Assembly: GCF_018967865.2 (NCBI RefSeq)
Contig: NZ_JAHLZY020000001.1
Coordinates: 2,170,001 to 2,234,000 of the forward strand
From: Hymenobacter siberiensis
GTDB taxonomy: Bacteria; Bacteroidota; Bacteroidia; Cytophagales; Hymenobacteraceae
Direction of reading: 5' to 3'
Length of the DNA: 64,000 nucleotides
Positions within the stretch are counted from its first letter, which is position 1; each line of letters begins with the position of its first letter. A program made the translations under genes and the position numbers. Shown piece after piece: positions 7,800 to 16,763 of this stretch. The notes below the pieces were generated by a model. The model saw only the letters and a program-made list of their open reading frames with translations, did no database searches and had not been told where the DNA came from.

Positions 7800-9833
7800 T
7801 TGAAGGCTCTGCAATCTCCTTTTTTACGCTCCTGGTCGCGCCTGTGGCCCCTTGTTTGCCTGCTGCTGCTGGCCGCGCCCTGTGCCCGGGCCCAGGTAGT
7901 CGATGACTCTACCAAGGTACTGTACGGCCCCAAAACGACCCGCGTCATCTACGAGGCCGAGGTGCTGCGCGACTCCACTTCCGGCACCCCGCTCGATACC
8001 ACGCTCACCAAGTGGCCGCAGGCGCGGTTCTGGTTTCACGATACCACTTTCCAGCAGGATTTGGGTACGGTGGGCTCGGCCTCGCGGCCGCTGCTTTATC
8101 AGCCCAATCTGGAGCTGGGGGCCCGCTTCGGGCGCAACGCGTTCGACAAATATGCCCGCGATGCCCGCACGGTGCCGTACTACGATTCCCGCTCGCCGTA
8201 TTCGTTTTTCCGGGTGGTGCAGTCGGGGGCGGGCGAACAGGTTTTTGAAATCAGCTACAGCCGCAGCCTGAAAAAGAACTTCAGCGTGGGTGTGGCCTAC
8301 GAGCGAATTGCCTCGAACAAGGTGCTGGCGCCCGCCAAGGGCTCCCGCGATGGCCTGGTGGAACATTCCAACCTGCTGTTTTTCGGCCGGTATCAAAATG
8401 ATAACGAGCGGTACCACCTGTTGTTCAACTTCAGCAACGTGCGCCACCGGGCCCTGGAGCAGGGCGGCATCAAGCCGCTGGAAGGCGAAAACACGCCGCA
8501 GGACCTCTTCAAGTACCGCGAGCAGCAGGTGTGGCTCACCCAGGCGGCCAACAACGAGGACCGCGACGAGCTCTACCTCACCCAAACCTACCGCCTGCTC
8601 GGGCGCGGCCTCACCGTCTACCACACCTTCGACGCCAAGCGCCAGTACAACAGCTTTGCCGACCTGGGCCTGGAAACGGTCCGCGCCTCCGATGGCTCGC
8701 TGGAGCGCTCGTTTTTCCCCAGCTCCTTCAACAGCCCCACCGCCACCATCGACCGGGCCGAGTACCGCCAGGTCGAAAACACCATTGGGGTGCTGGGCCG
8801 CACCAAAGCCGTCGAATACCGCCTCTACGCCCGCGACCGCGATGCTTCCCTGGTCAGCCAGACGCTGCTCACCGGCTCTACTACTGCCAACCTGATGCTG
8901 CGCCAGCCCGTTCCGTCGCGGCTGTTCAACCAATTCTTTGTTGGGGGCACGGCTGCGTTCAACTACCGCACCATTTACGCCGTGGAAACGGCCGGCGAAG
9001 TGTACCTGCTGCCCCTGAGTGGCCTTAGCTCGAGTAATTTCAGCCCCGAATACTGGTTTCGGGGCAATGTGCGTACCGGCCCGCTTTCGGCCGAGGTGCT
9101 GGTGAATTCCTACTCGCCCACGCTCACCCAGCAGGAGTTCATCGGCAACCACTATGCCTGGAGCCACTGGAGCGGCAACTATATCAGCCCCGCCACCAAT
9201 GCCGTCGATGGCACGTTTGATAAAAACATCAGTACCCAGCAGTTCACCGGCCGCCTGCAGCTGAAGTTGCCCAGTCTGGGCCTCCTCACCGGCCAGCGCT
9301 TCGAGGCCAGCGTGAGCGGCGTAAACATCGCCAATCTGGTGTATTATGGCACCACGGGAGCCCCGCAGCAGCTCGGCACCAACCGTAATCTGGTTATTGT
9401 CTTCGCCCGCCACCGCACCATGCTGGGCCGCGTGGGCTTCGATAACCAGGTCACCTACACCAAGGGCGATAATGACTCTGAAGGCCTGCGTATTCCCAGT
9501 CTGGTAACCAATTCGCGAGTGTTTTTCGAAAGCTACATCTTCCACAAAGCGCTGTTCAACCAGATTGGGGCCGAAGTATATTACCAGTCTGCATTCCGGG
9601 GCTACACCTACAATCCCACGGCCCAGCAATTCTACCAGCAGGACCATTTCACCATCGGTGCTCACGCCATTGCCGACGTGTTTTTTGTGGCCGATATCAA
9701 GACGGTTTCGATATTTCTGAAAATTGCTTACGTCAACCAGGGACTCAATTACAACGGCTATTACGCTTCGCCTTTCTACACCGGCTATCCGCGTCGGCTT
9801 CAGCTGGGCGTAAAGTGGAATTTCTTCAATTAG
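7800..9833 (+). CDS. Putative outer-membrane porin (Porin_10 type)
   Basis: A 677-residue protein starting at a TTG (7800); no in-frame ATG lies near. A signal peptide is clear (LWPLVCLLLLAAPCARAQ). The mature part has the features of a beta-barrel: alternating hydrophobic and polar residues, many aromatic girdles (YHLLFNFSNVRH, GNVRTGPLSAEVLVNSY) and a C-terminus ending in Phe-Asn (LGVKWNFFN). The stretch YDSRSPYSFFRVVQSGAGEQVFEISYSRSL is characteristic of the putative porins of Bacteroidota. It would sit in the outer membrane; the substrate cannot be read from the sequence. It follows lpxK by 55 bases and precedes miaE by one base. Confidence 0.85.
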   Translation: MKALQSPFLRSWSRLWPLVCLLLLAAPCARAQVVDDSTKVLYGPKTTRVIYEAEVLRDSTSGTPLDTTLTKWPQARFWFHDTTFQQDLGTVGSASRPLLYQPNLELGARFGRNAFDKYARDARTVPYYDSRSPYSFFRVVQSGAGEQVFEISYSRSLKKNFSVGVAYERIASNKVLAPAKGSRDGLVEHSNLLFFGRYQNDNERYHLLFNFSNVRHRALEQGGIKPLEGENTPQDLFKYREQQVWLTQAANNEDRDELYLTQTYRLLGRGLTVYHTFDAKRQYNSFADLGLETVRASDGSLERSFFPSSFNSPTATIDRAEYRQVENTIGVLGRTKAVEYRLYARDRDASLVSQTLLTGSTTANLMLRQPVPSRLFNQFFVGGTAAFNYRTIYAVETAGEVYLLPLSGLSSSNFSPEYWFRGNVRTGPLSAEVLVNSYSPTLTQQEFIGNHYAWSHWSGNYISPATNAVDGTFDKNISTQQFTGRLQLKLPSLGLLTGQRFEASVSGVNIANLVYYGTTGAPQQLGTNRNLVIVFARHRTMLGRVGFDNQVTYTKGDNDSEGLRIPSLVTNSRVFFESYIFHKALFNQIGAEVYYQSAFRGYTYNPTAQQFYQQDHFTIGAHAIADVFFVADIKTVSIFLKIAYVNQGLNYNGYYASPFYTGYPRRLQLGVKWNFFN

Positions 9834-9834
9834 A

Positions 9835-10440
9835 ATGACGATGATAAAGGAAAAGACCATTCTCAAATTAAAGCTCAATACCGACCCGCGCTGGGTAAAT
9901 ATCGCGGAGAAAAATATCGAAGATATTCTGGTTGACCACGCCTGGTGCGAGCAGAAAGCCGCCAGCACCGGCATCAGCATGATTATCCATTATCCCGAGA
10001 AAACCCGCCTCGTGGATGAGCTGACCGACCTGGTAGCCGAGGAGTGGAGCCACTTCGAACGAGTGCTCCTGGAGCTGCGTAAACGCGGTTTTGCCCTGGG
10101 CCGTCCCCGCAAAGACGAGTACGTGGTGCAGCTGCTGGCCCATGTGCGCAAAGGCGGTGCCCGCGAGCGCCAGCTCATGGACCAACTCTTGATTTCGGCC
10201 CTGATTGAGGCGCGCAGCTGCGAGCGGTTCAAATTACTGTGGCAAAATATCGCCGACCAGGAATTAAGTAAATTCTATTACGAATTGATGGTGTCCGAAG
10301 CCGCGCATTTCGTGAGCTACGTCGACCTGGCCAAAGAATATTGCGACCCGAAACTGGTAGAAGAGCGGTTGCAGGAATTGCTGGTAATTGAAGGCGAAAT
10401 CGTGACAAATTTGCCGGTGCGCGACGACCGTATGCACTAA
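9835..10440 (+). CDS. miaE: tRNA-(ms2io6A)-hydroxylase
   Basis: MiaE is a ferritin-like di-iron monooxygenase that hydroxylates the isopentenyl group of ms2i6A at position 37 of tRNAs reading UNN codons. The protein has 201 residues, the usual size. Carboxylate and histidine ligands appear in the expected places: Glu39 in AWCEQKA, Glu70 and His73 in EEWSHFE, the IEARSCERF helix, and SEAAHFVSY. The gene starts one base after the porin stop, which suggests co-transcription although no functional link is evident. The window also holds MtaB, another position-37 modifier, but MiaA and MiaB are not here. Confidence 0.93.
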   Translation: MTMIKEKTILKLKLNTDPRWVNIAEKNIEDILVDHAWCEQKAASTGISMIIHYPEKTRLVDELTDLVAEEWSHFERVLLELRKRGFALGRPRKDEYVVQLLAHVRKGGARERQLMDQLLISALIEARSCERFKLLWQNIADQELSKFYYELMVSEAAHFVSYVDLAKEYCDPKLVEERLQELLVIEGEIVTNLPVRDDRMH

Positions 10441-10446
10441 GAAGGG

Positions 10447-10503
10447 TTGAATTTTGAGGGTTGAGTTTTGAATGGACTCTCAAAACTCAACTCTCAAAAC
10501 TTC
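10447..10503. terminator. Convergent hairpin, TTGAGTTTTGA family
   Basis: Imperfect inverted repeat built from TTGAGTTTTGA units, centred near 10474, between the miaE stop (10440) and the fahA stop (10504). It likely ends both transcripts. Part of the same unit stands alone at 3935-3950. Confidence 0.6.
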
Positions 10504-11790
10504 TTACAGCGCTGGCAGCACCGTGCCGCTTACTTCGCCAAAGCCAATGCGAACACCATCCTTCTCCGCGTAGCCGCGCATGGTCACGGTGTCGCCGTCG
10601 AGCAGGAAGCTCCGTTCCGAGCCATCGGCCAGGGGCACGGGGCGGGTGCCGCGCCAGCTCAGCTCCAGCATGGAGCCCAGCGAATCGGGCGTGGCACCGG
10701 AGATGGTGCCGGAGGCGTAGAGGTCGCCGGCTTCGAGGTTGCAGCCGTTGGAGGCGTGGTGGGTGAGCTGCTGCGCCATGCTCCAGTACATGAGCCCGAA
10801 ATTGGCCCGGCTGATGGTGGTTTCGGGGCCATTGGCGGGCGTCAGGGCTACTTCGAGGTGCACGTCGAAGTTGTGCGCGCCGCTTTGGCTCAGGTAGGGC
10901 AGGGGCTGGGGTTCCTGCGTGGGGCCAGCTATGCGGAAGGGCTCCAACGCATCCAGCGTCACTACCCACGGGGCCATGCTACTGCCGAAATTCTTGCCCA
11001 GAAAAGGCCCTAGTGGCACGTATTCCCAGCTTTGCAGGTCGCGGGCGCTCCAGTCGTTGAACAGGCACAGACCGAAGATGTGGTTTTCAGCTTCGTCGAT
11101 GGATACCGTCGTGCCCAGCTCGGTGCCGGTGCCTACTACAAAGGCCATTTCCAACTCAAAGTCGAGCTGGCGGCTGGGGCCGAAGGTAGGCGCGTCCTCG
11201 GTCGGAGCCTTGCGCTGGCCATTGGGCCGGCGGATATCGGTGCCCGAGGCCACGATGCTGCTAGTGCGCCCGTGGTAGCCAATGGGCAAGTGCCGCCAGT
11301 TGGGCAGCAGCGCGTTGGCGGGGTCGCGGAACATGGTGCCCACGTTGGTGGCGTGCTCGATGCTGCTGTAAAAATCGGTGTAGTTGGCCGGCTTCACGGG
11401 GCGCAGCATGCGCACTTCGGTTTGGCGCAGGAGGCAGTCGCGCACGGCCAGCTCGTTGTCGCGCAGGCGGGGCTCGTCGTGACGCAGCAGCTCGCTCACG
11501 CGCTGGCGCACGGCCCGCCAGGCCGGCCGGCCCAGCCGCAGAAATGCATTCAGCGACTTCCGCCGAAATACCTTGGGCTGGGCATCGCCCAACTCATCCA
11601 AATCCTGAAAAAAACCAAACTGGCTGGCGGCATATAAATCAAGCACATAGCCGCCAATTGCCACGCCCAGGTGCGGCCCCCGCTCATCGGTTTCAAATAC
11701 GCCGAAGGGTAGGTTCTGGATTGGAAAGTCACTTTCGGGGTGAATATCAATCCAGGAGTGAAGCGAAGGTGCGTTGAGTTCGTTGGGCAT
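10504..11790 (-). CDS. fahA: Fumarylacetoacetase
   Basis: Last enzyme of tyrosine breakdown; it splits fumarylacetoacetate into fumarate and acetoacetate. About 428 residues from ATG 11790, chosen over the longer frame because the family starts with a short N-terminal SH3-like domain (SWIDIHPESDFPIQNLPFGVF). The catalytic domain shows YTDFYSSIEHATNVG with the active-site aspartate and histidine, LPIGYHGR, the metal-binding region DFELEMAFVVG, and FNDWSARDLQSWEYVPLGP. Length and motifs are complete. No other tyrosine-catabolic gene is nearby. It is convergent with miaE across a hairpin and is followed upstream by a long palindrome. Confidence 0.96.
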   Translation of the reverse strand: MPNELNAPSLHSWIDIHPESDFPIQNLPFGVFETDERGPHLGVAIGGYVLDLYAASQFGFFQDLDELGDAQPKVFRRKSLNAFLRLGRPAWRAVRQRVSELLRHDEPRLRDNELAVRDCLLRQTEVRMLRPVKPANYTDFYSSIEHATNVGTMFRDPANALLPNWRHLPIGYHGRTSSIVASGTDIRRPNGQRKAPTEDAPTFGPSRQLDFELEMAFVVGTGTELGTTVSIDEAENHIFGLCLFNDWSARDLQSWEYVPLGPFLGKNFGSSMAPWVVTLDALEPFRIAGPTQEPQPLPYLSQSGAHNFDVHLEVALTPANGPETTISRANFGLMYWSMAQQLTHHASNGCNLEAGDLYASGTISGATPDSLGSMLELSWRGTRPVPLADGSERSFLLDGDTVTMRGYAEKDGVRIGFGEVSGTVLPAL

Positions 11791-11838
11791 ACGGGGGTGG
11801 TGAGGTTGGGGGGATATGGAAGGGAGTCGAATCAAAAA

Positions 11839-11938
11839 ACGTCATGCAGCTCGCAGCGACGCATCTTTACCGCAATAGTAGCCCAATCGAAAGGATTACT
11901 TGCTGCGGTAAAGATGCGTCGCTGCGAGCTGCATGACG
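11839..11938. repeat. Long palindrome, GTCATGC family, 35-bp stem
   Basis: Two perfect 35-base arms (11840-11874 and 11904-11938) begin and end with CGTCATGC and its complement. The 29-base spacer holds CCAATCGAAAGGATTACT, which reappears in the related elements at 52431 and 56053. It lies between the start of fahA and the end of the nifU-like gene. Confidence 0.85.
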
Positions 11939-11972
11939 ATGGTCTTTTGACCTGAGGATAATGAGAAAAGCC

Positions 11973-12230
11973 CTACCGTGCCTCGACGGCCGTGATTTCG
12001 GGTACGGCTTTTTTCACCGTGTCTTCCAGGCCGGCGCGGGTCATTGGCGACATGGGGCAGGCCCCGCAGGCACCTTCCCATTCCAGTTGCAGCACGCCCT
12101 CGGGGGTGATGTTGGCCACGCGCACGTTGCCGCCGTCGGTGGCCAGGTAGGGGCGCAGGCTGTCCAGCGCAGCCTCTACGCGGGGCATGAGCGGATGGTC
12201 GAAAATGGGGGAGGCAGCTTGGTTTTCCAC
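11973..12230 (-). CDS. NifU-like C-terminal domain protein
   Basis: An 85-residue stand-alone NifU domain. The Fe-S ligating pair is Cys55 and Cys58 in EGACGACPMSPMT, preceded by YLATDGGNVRVANI, both diagnostic. Such proteins act as scaffolds or carriers that hand assembled Fe-S clusters to target proteins. The gene starts six bases after the Mrp stop, so the two are almost surely one transcript; Mrp proteins bind and transfer Fe-S clusters too, which fits a shared delivery job. It could serve Fe-S enzymes such as IspG and MtaB encoded in this window (inference). Confidence 0.93.
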   Translation of the reverse strand: MENQAASPIFDHPLMPRVEAALDSLRPYLATDGGNVRVANITPEGVLQLEWEGACGACPMSPMTRAGLEDTVKKAVPEITAVEAR

Positions 12231-12236
12231 AGGTAG

Positions 12237-13340
12237 TTAGGGGTTCATTTGCACGACGGCCGTTTTGGGGGCCACGTTGTTGCGGATGCTCACCTGGCGG
12301 GCTACGGCCTCGGCCAGGTCGGCGAACATTTTGCCCACCACCGATTTCGGGTCGAGTACGGCCGGCCGGCCCTGGTCGCCGTTTTCGCGGATGCTCTGCA
12401 CCAGCGGCAGCTGGCCCAGCAACGGTACATCGTGCTGCGCGGCGAGGCGTTGGCCGCCGTTTTCACCAAAAATAAAGTATTTGCTATCGGGCAGCTCAGC
12501 TGGGGTAAACCAGGCCATGTTCTCCACCACGCCCAGCACGGGCACGTTGATTTGGGGCTGGCGGAACATCTGCAAACCCTTCTGGGCATCGGCCAGCGCC
12601 ACTTTTTGCGGCGTTGTTACGATAACGGCCCCGGTCACGGGCACGGTTTGCACCAGGGTGAGGTGAATGTCGGAAGTGCCGGGCGGCAGGTCGAGCAGCA
12701 GGTAATCGAGCTCGCCCCAATCTACTTCGGTAATGAACTGCTTGAGCGCCGACGAGGCCATGGGACCGCGCCACACAATGGCGCTTTCGGCCGGCGCCAG
12801 AAAGCCGATGCTCATCAGCTTCACGCCGTATTTCTCGATGGGCTGAATCAGGTTTTTGCCGTTCGGCCCCTGAAATACGTGCGGCGCCTGGTCTTCCACG
12901 TCAAACATGACGGGCATGCTGGGGCCGGAAATGTCGGCATCAACCAGGCCCACTTTGGCCCCGGTAGCGGCCAGCGCCACCGCCAGGTTGGCCGTGACGG
13001 TGCTTTTGCCCACGCCGCCCTTGCCCGAGGCAATGGCGATGATGTTTTTGACGCCGGGCAGCAGGTCGCCGCGGTTGTTGCGCAGGGTGGTCACGCGCGA
13101 GGTCATGGTAATCACCACGTTGGCGTCCTTATCCACCATCGTGTGGATAGCGCGCTCGCAGGCATCGTGAATGAGCTGCTTGAGCGGGCAGGCGGGGGTG
13201 GTGAGCACCACGGTAAACGCGACGGTGAGGCCGTCAATCTCAATGTTCTCAATCATGTTGAGCGTCACGAGGTCTTGGCCCAGGTCGGGCTCTTCCACGT
13301 AGCTCAGCGCTTTGAGAACGGCTTCTTTGGTTATGGTCAT
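12237..13340 (-). CDS. Mrp/ApbC-family iron-sulfur cluster carrier ATPase
   Basis: A 367-residue protein with an N-terminal MIP18/DUF59 domain (residues about 1-85, with TTPACPLKQ) and a P-loop ATPase domain. The deviant Walker A motif GKGGVGKST lies at residues 106-114, followed by DADISGPSMP and LLDLPPGTSDIHL. Proteins of this type bind an Fe-S cluster between subunits and deliver it to apo-enzymes. The CxxC at the C-terminal half that many Mrp proteins use is not obvious, although single cysteines are present. ATG 13340 is chosen over the longer frame because a TAnnTTTG box lies just upstream at 13374-13381. Confidence 0.93.
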   Translation of the reverse strand: MTITKEAVLKALSYVEEPDLGQDLVTLNMIENIEIDGLTVAFTVVLTTPACPLKQLIHDACERAIHTMVDKDANVVITMTSRVTTLRNNRGDLLPGVKNIIAIASGKGGVGKSTVTANLAVALAATGAKVGLVDADISGPSMPVMFDVEDQAPHVFQGPNGKNLIQPIEKYGVKLMSIGFLAPAESAIVWRGPMASSALKQFITEVDWGELDYLLLDLPPGTSDIHLTLVQTVPVTGAVIVTTPQKVALADAQKGLQMFRQPQINVPVLGVVENMAWFTPAELPDSKYFIFGENGGQRLAAQHDVPLLGQLPLVQSIRENGDQGRPAVLDPKSVVGKMFADLAEAVARQVSIRNNVAPKTAVVQMNP

Positions 13341-13373
13341 GGAGGAGGCAATGCGCCAAATGGCAGCGTACCG

Positions 13374-13381
13374 CAAAGATA
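13374..13381 (-). promoter_or_regulatory. -7 box TATCTTTG before mrp-nifU
   Basis: Full TAnnTTTG match on the minus strand, 33 bases before the mrp start. It overlaps the longer alternative frame and so supports ATG 13340. Confidence 0.6.
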
Positions 13382-13440
13382 ACCCCCGAAAGGTCGGCGT
13401 GGTTCGGAAACCGGCCGCTACCCCGCCGCTAGCGGCAGAA

Positions 13441-13591
13441 TGAGCAGTGAATTATTGAGATAGTATTAAAAAAATAATTAAAATAGTTTTTCATAGATTT
13501 TGATTTTCTGGCTGATAGATATCATATTTACAGAAAAAATATTTTCCTTACTTTCCGGCCTGTCATCCATTCACCTTTTACCTGTAACTCT
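13441..13591. promoter_or_regulatory. AT-rich non-coding block
   Basis: About 150 bases that are far richer in A and T than anything nearby, with runs such as TAAAAAAATAATTAAAATAG. It precedes a possible small gene at 13592 and looks like a promoter or bent-DNA region, but no exact TAnnTTTG box was seen. Confidence 0.4.
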
Positions 13592-13901
13592 TATGCAACA
13601 TCGTGACCAAGAATCCGGAACCGACGGTCTGCAGCCTGTATGCTGCGCGCCATGTGAAGAAGACCAAGAGCAAGTAGTCGTATTTGAGCTGATTGTGCCC
13701 AGGGCGGCAAAAATAGCTTTGCCACGCCAGCAGCCGGAAATTGGCCCGTTGATTTTGCAGGAGAACTCCGTGACGACTACCGTGCCGGCCCGGCTATGTG
13801 TGCAGCGACAGGCCAGCAATACCGCCACGCGGGTCGGCTGGTGCATGACGGCAACCTTAGCGGCGGCTTCCCCAACGAGCCTTCGCGCTAACCGGCGCTA
13901 G
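13592..13901 (+). CDS. Possible small cysteine-containing protein, uncertain
   Basis: I do not recognise this protein. From ATG 13592 the frame is 102 residues (MQHRDQESGTDGLQ, then VCCAPCEEDQEQ). It has three closely spaced cysteines near residue 20, no signal peptide and no membrane segment. Its last 45 bases overlap the 3' end of the convergent GH2 gene. In favour: an AT-rich promoter-like block immediately upstream and a gap that would otherwise be more than 500 bases. Against: the late part (MTATLAAASPTSLRANRR) looks like antisense of the neighbour, and codon use is mixed. It may be a real lineage-specific gene or chance. Confidence 0.3.
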
Positions 13902-15773
13902 CTGGTCGGCGGCGGGGGCTTGTACCGGTTGCGGCGGCACCTGGTGCGAGTTTAGCAAGCCGGCGGGCACGCTTAGCGCACCGGTATGCGGGTCGAGCAA
14001 GCCGTTGCGCTCGTCTTCGATGTTGGTGGCCTGGGTGTACACGTCGCTGGCAATGGGCCGCTGGCGCAGCTCCTGCTTGAAGGCGCGAATGGTGTTGGTG
14101 CGGGCTCCCGCATCCTGCGGCCCGCCGTAGTCGGGAAAGCCAAAACCGCCCCATTCGCTCACAATGAGCGGCACCTGGCGGCGGTAGAAAAACGGGTCGC
14201 CCACCACCAGCGGGAAGGCGGCGGTTCCCTCCAGCTCGCCGCCCACCAGGCGGTCGAGCAGCTCCTGCCACCGGCTCAGGTCGGGGGTGTAGAGGTGGGC
14301 GGTGAGCAGGTCCGACTTCAGGCGGCCGGTGTAGGAAACGTGGTGCCAGCCGTCGTTATCCACCACCAGAAACTGCGGGTAGGCAAGTTGCATAAAGTGA
14401 TAAGTATCGACGATATACTGCCGGGTTTCGGGGTTGGTGGCAATGTCCTGGGCTCCCCAGTCCTCGTTGTACAGGCTCCAGATGACGATGCTGGGGTGAG
14501 TTTCGCTGAGCGTGACCAGGCGCAGGAGCTCGGCCCGGTGGTTTTGGCGGCTGCGGGCGGTAGAGCTGTGCGGGCTGGGCACTTCCACCCACAGCAGCAG
14601 GCCCAGCTCGTCGGCCAGGTTGTAGATGCGTGGGTCGATGCCGGCAATGTGCACCCGCACCAAGTTGCAGCCCAGGGCCTTCATGGCGTGCATGTGGCGC
14701 TGCATTTCCTGGTAGGTGGTCTGCCCGGGCTGGTACAGAATGCCATCGAGGTACACCGGCTCGTTGTTGAGGTACACGTAGCGGCCCCGGGCTTCAATTT
14801 TGCGCAAGCCAAACAGCGTTTCAATCTGGGCCGCGTAGCCATCGGCATGAATAAGCTGCGCTACCAGCCGGTAGCGGTGCGGCGCTTCCGGCGACCACAG
14901 CCGGGCTCCCGGCACTTCGAGCACCAGCCGCTGCTGCCACTGCCCGGCTACCAGCAGCAGGGGGAAGTCGGAGGTGGCCAGGGGCGTAGTGCGGTCTTTG
15001 GTATCGGATTCAAAAGCCTGTAGGCGAATGGTATAAGCACCAGTATCGTGAATGCGAAGGGTGAGGTTGAAGCGCACCAGCCGGTCTTCCACCACGCTCA
15101 CCACGCCTACCCGGGAGCGCAGCCGGTTGCGCTCCACCATTTCGAGCCACACGCTGCGCACGGCCCCGGTGTAGGTTTGGTACCAGATGCCGCCCCGCTT
15201 GTAAACGTGCGATTCCTGCTTGCCGCGGGGCACCTCGGCGTCCATGGTATCGGCAATGCGGACCGTGAGGCGGTTGACGAGATGCAGGTATTCTTCGTCC
15301 AGCTCATAAGAAAACGACGTGTATTCGCCCAGGTGAATTTCTTCGCCTTCAATGGTTTTCAGCGGCTTGCCGTTGAGCCACACCCGGGTGTCGTAGCCGC
15401 AGGCCCCAAACGTGAGCTGGAGCATCAACCGCTTTTGCGATTCGCCTACTTCGGGCAGGTAGAATTCCCGCTCGTACCACACCACCACCTGGTCTTGCCA
15501 CGCCGGGCCGTTCTGGTGGCCCCGCGCCTGGGCTAGGTGCTCTTCGACCGAGCCGGGCCACTGGGCGGTGTGCTCGTAGGCGTGGCCCAGGGCCCAGTTC
15601 TCGCGCAGGCCCACGTCTTCGGCGTCTTCGGCGAAGTGCCAGGTGCCGTCGAGCAGCATGTGGCCGTTCATCCGAAGCACGGCCCGGGGCAGGGGGGTGG
15701 CGGCTTCTTCGGTAGCGGCGGCTTCGGGCTGGCTGGCGGAAAGTGAGTAGTTTACCTGATGCAGTTCGTCCAT
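13857..15773 (-). CDS. Glycoside hydrolase family 2 protein
   Basis: About 638 residues from ATG 15773 in the GH2 order: jelly-roll sugar-binding domain (about residues 30-200, LMLQLTFGACGYDTRVWLNGK), immunoglobulin-like domain, then a TIM barrel. The acid/base glutamate is Glu437 in WSLYNEDWG and the nucleophile is Glu540 in IVSEWGGFGFPD. It retains beta-linked sugars with inversion at neither end, that is, by the retaining mechanism of the family; the substrate (galactoside, glucuronide or mannoside) cannot be told. There is no signal peptide, so it is probably cytoplasmic. No sugar transporter or SusC/SusD pair is adjacent, so it is not part of a standard utilisation locus. Confidence 0.9.
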   Translation of the reverse strand: MDELHQVNYSLSASQPEAAATEEAATPLPRAVLRMNGHMLLDGTWHFAEDAEDVGLRENWALGHAYEHTAQWPGSVEEHLAQARGHQNGPAWQDQVVVWYEREFYLPEVGESQKRLMLQLTFGACGYDTRVWLNGKPLKTIEGEEIHLGEYTSFSYELDEEYLHLVNRLTVRIADTMDAEVPRGKQESHVYKRGGIWYQTYTGAVRSVWLEMVERNRLRSRVGVVSVVEDRLVRFNLTLRIHDTGAYTIRLQAFESDTKDRTTPLATSDFPLLLVAGQWQQRLVLEVPGARLWSPEAPHRYRLVAQLIHADGYAAQIETLFGLRKIEARGRYVYLNNEPVYLDGILYQPGQTTYQEMQRHMHAMKALGCNLVRVHIAGIDPRIYNLADELGLLLWVEVPSPHSSTARSRQNHRAELLRLVTLSETHPSIVIWSLYNEDWGAQDIATNPETRQYIVDTYHFMQLAYPQFLVVDNDGWHHVSYTGRLKSDLLTAHLYTPDLSRWQELLDRLVGGELEGTAAFPLVVGDPFFYRRQVPLIVSEWGGFGFPDYGGPQDAGARTNTIRAFKQELRQRPIASDVYTQATNIEDERNGLLDPHTGALSVPAGLLNSHQVPPQPVQAPAADQLAPVSAKARWGSRR

Positions 15774-15862
15774 ACGAATAGGAAACGTAAAGACTGCTGG
15801 AGCCATCGGCGGCTGGCAACGTGCTGCTTACCAAACGAAAACAAGACGAATAATGATACAGC

Positions 15863-15929
15863 AGAAGCCGGCCCGCGCGCTCAAAAAAAGCCGGCCCACT
15901 TTCTGATTCGAAAGGAGTCGGCTTCTGCA
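15863..15929. terminator. Hairpin between PAP2 and GH2 genes
   Basis: Inverted repeat GCAGAAGCCG at the left and CGGCTTCTGC at the right of a spacer that itself contains a GCCGGCCC repeat. It lies between the PAP2 stop (15946) and the GH2 start (15773), and probably ends the PAP2 transcript. Confidence 0.45.
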
Positions 15930-15945
15930 AACGATGAATGCCGGG

Positions 15946-16743
15946 CTACGGCCGGAAGGCCAGCGCGGCCCCCGCGCCCGCGCCGGGCATGTAGGTGGGC
16001 ACCAGCAGTAGTCGGTGGGCCAGGCGAGGCGGCAGCATTTTGGTGAGCGCGGGATAGAGGTGCCACACGGTTTCGGCCGAAAGAAAGCCGATGGCGGCGC
16101 CGGCCAGCACGTCGGTGGCCCAGTGCTTGTTGCCCATCAGGCGCATGGCCCCGGTGGCGGTGGCCACGGCGTAGCCGCTCACGCTTACCCACGGGTACTG
16201 GCGGCCGTATTGCTCGTGCAGCAGCGTGGCCGTAAGAAAGGCCTGCGACGTGTGCGACGACGGGAATGAGCTCAAATCCTGGGCGTTGTAGGGGCGGGGT
16301 TCGGCGGTGATGCGCTTGAGGTTGCTCACGATGCCTTCGTTCAGCTCGTGGGCGGCCAGGTAAATGAGCGTGAAGGCCACGGCCGAGCGTTCGCCTTGGT
16401 GGCCGGTGGCCATCAGGCCGTAGGCAATCGCCAAGGGCGCATGGCGCGAGTAGTCGTCGATGCCATGGGCATCGAAACCCCCAAAAACTTCCTGGGTTTT
16501 GGCCTGCATGTCCTGCTTAGCTTGGCACAGCACCGTGCTGTAGGTGGGGCTGTGGGCCATCACGCCCAAGGCCACCAGCGCCGACGGCACGGCAATGCGC
16601 ATGGCCACAGCGCGGCCCTTGTGCATGGGCCGCAGTGCCTGCACCGCCGAGTCAGTAGGGAAATGCGTGGGCTGGCGAGCCTGGGCCGTACGGGCTGCCA
16701 AGCCACTCAGAACAAACAGGAACAAGCTTAAGCGTAGCAGCAA
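15946..16743 (-). CDS. PAP2-family phosphatase
   Basis: A 265-residue protein from a TTG at 16743 with a signal-like N-terminus (LLRLSLFLFVLSGLAARTAQA). All three PAP2 phosphatase motifs are present: KRITAEPRP, SSFPSSHTS and NKHWATDVLAGAAIG, the last with the catalytic histidine. The family removes phosphate from lipid phosphates or undecaprenyl pyrophosphate, or dephosphorylates lipid A. The gene order gives no direct clue to the substrate; given the many envelope genes in the window, a lipid substrate in the periplasmic leaflet is a fair guess. No ATG lies near the start, and the upstream gap holds a possible structured RNA. Confidence 0.9.
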   Translation of the reverse strand: MLLRLSLFLFVLSGLAARTAQARQPTHFPTDSAVQALRPMHKGRAVAMRIAVPSALVALGVMAHSPTYSTVLCQAKQDMQAKTQEVFGGFDAHGIDDYSRHAPLAIAYGLMATGHQGERSAVAFTLIYLAAHELNEGIVSNLKRITAEPRPYNAQDLSSFPSSHTSQAFLTATLLHEQYGRQYPWVSVSGYAVATATGAMRLMGNKHWATDVLAGAAIGFLSAETVWHLYPALTKMLPPRLAHRLLLVPTYMPGAGAGAALAFRP

Positions 16744-16763
16744 AGCGCAAGGATATTAATGTG

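Noticed and set aside
7824..9980. 718-codon open frame on the minus strand opposite the porin gene
   Set aside because: It is the antisense shadow of the porin and miaE in GC-rich DNA; the protein has no recognisable domain and the plus-strand genes are clear.
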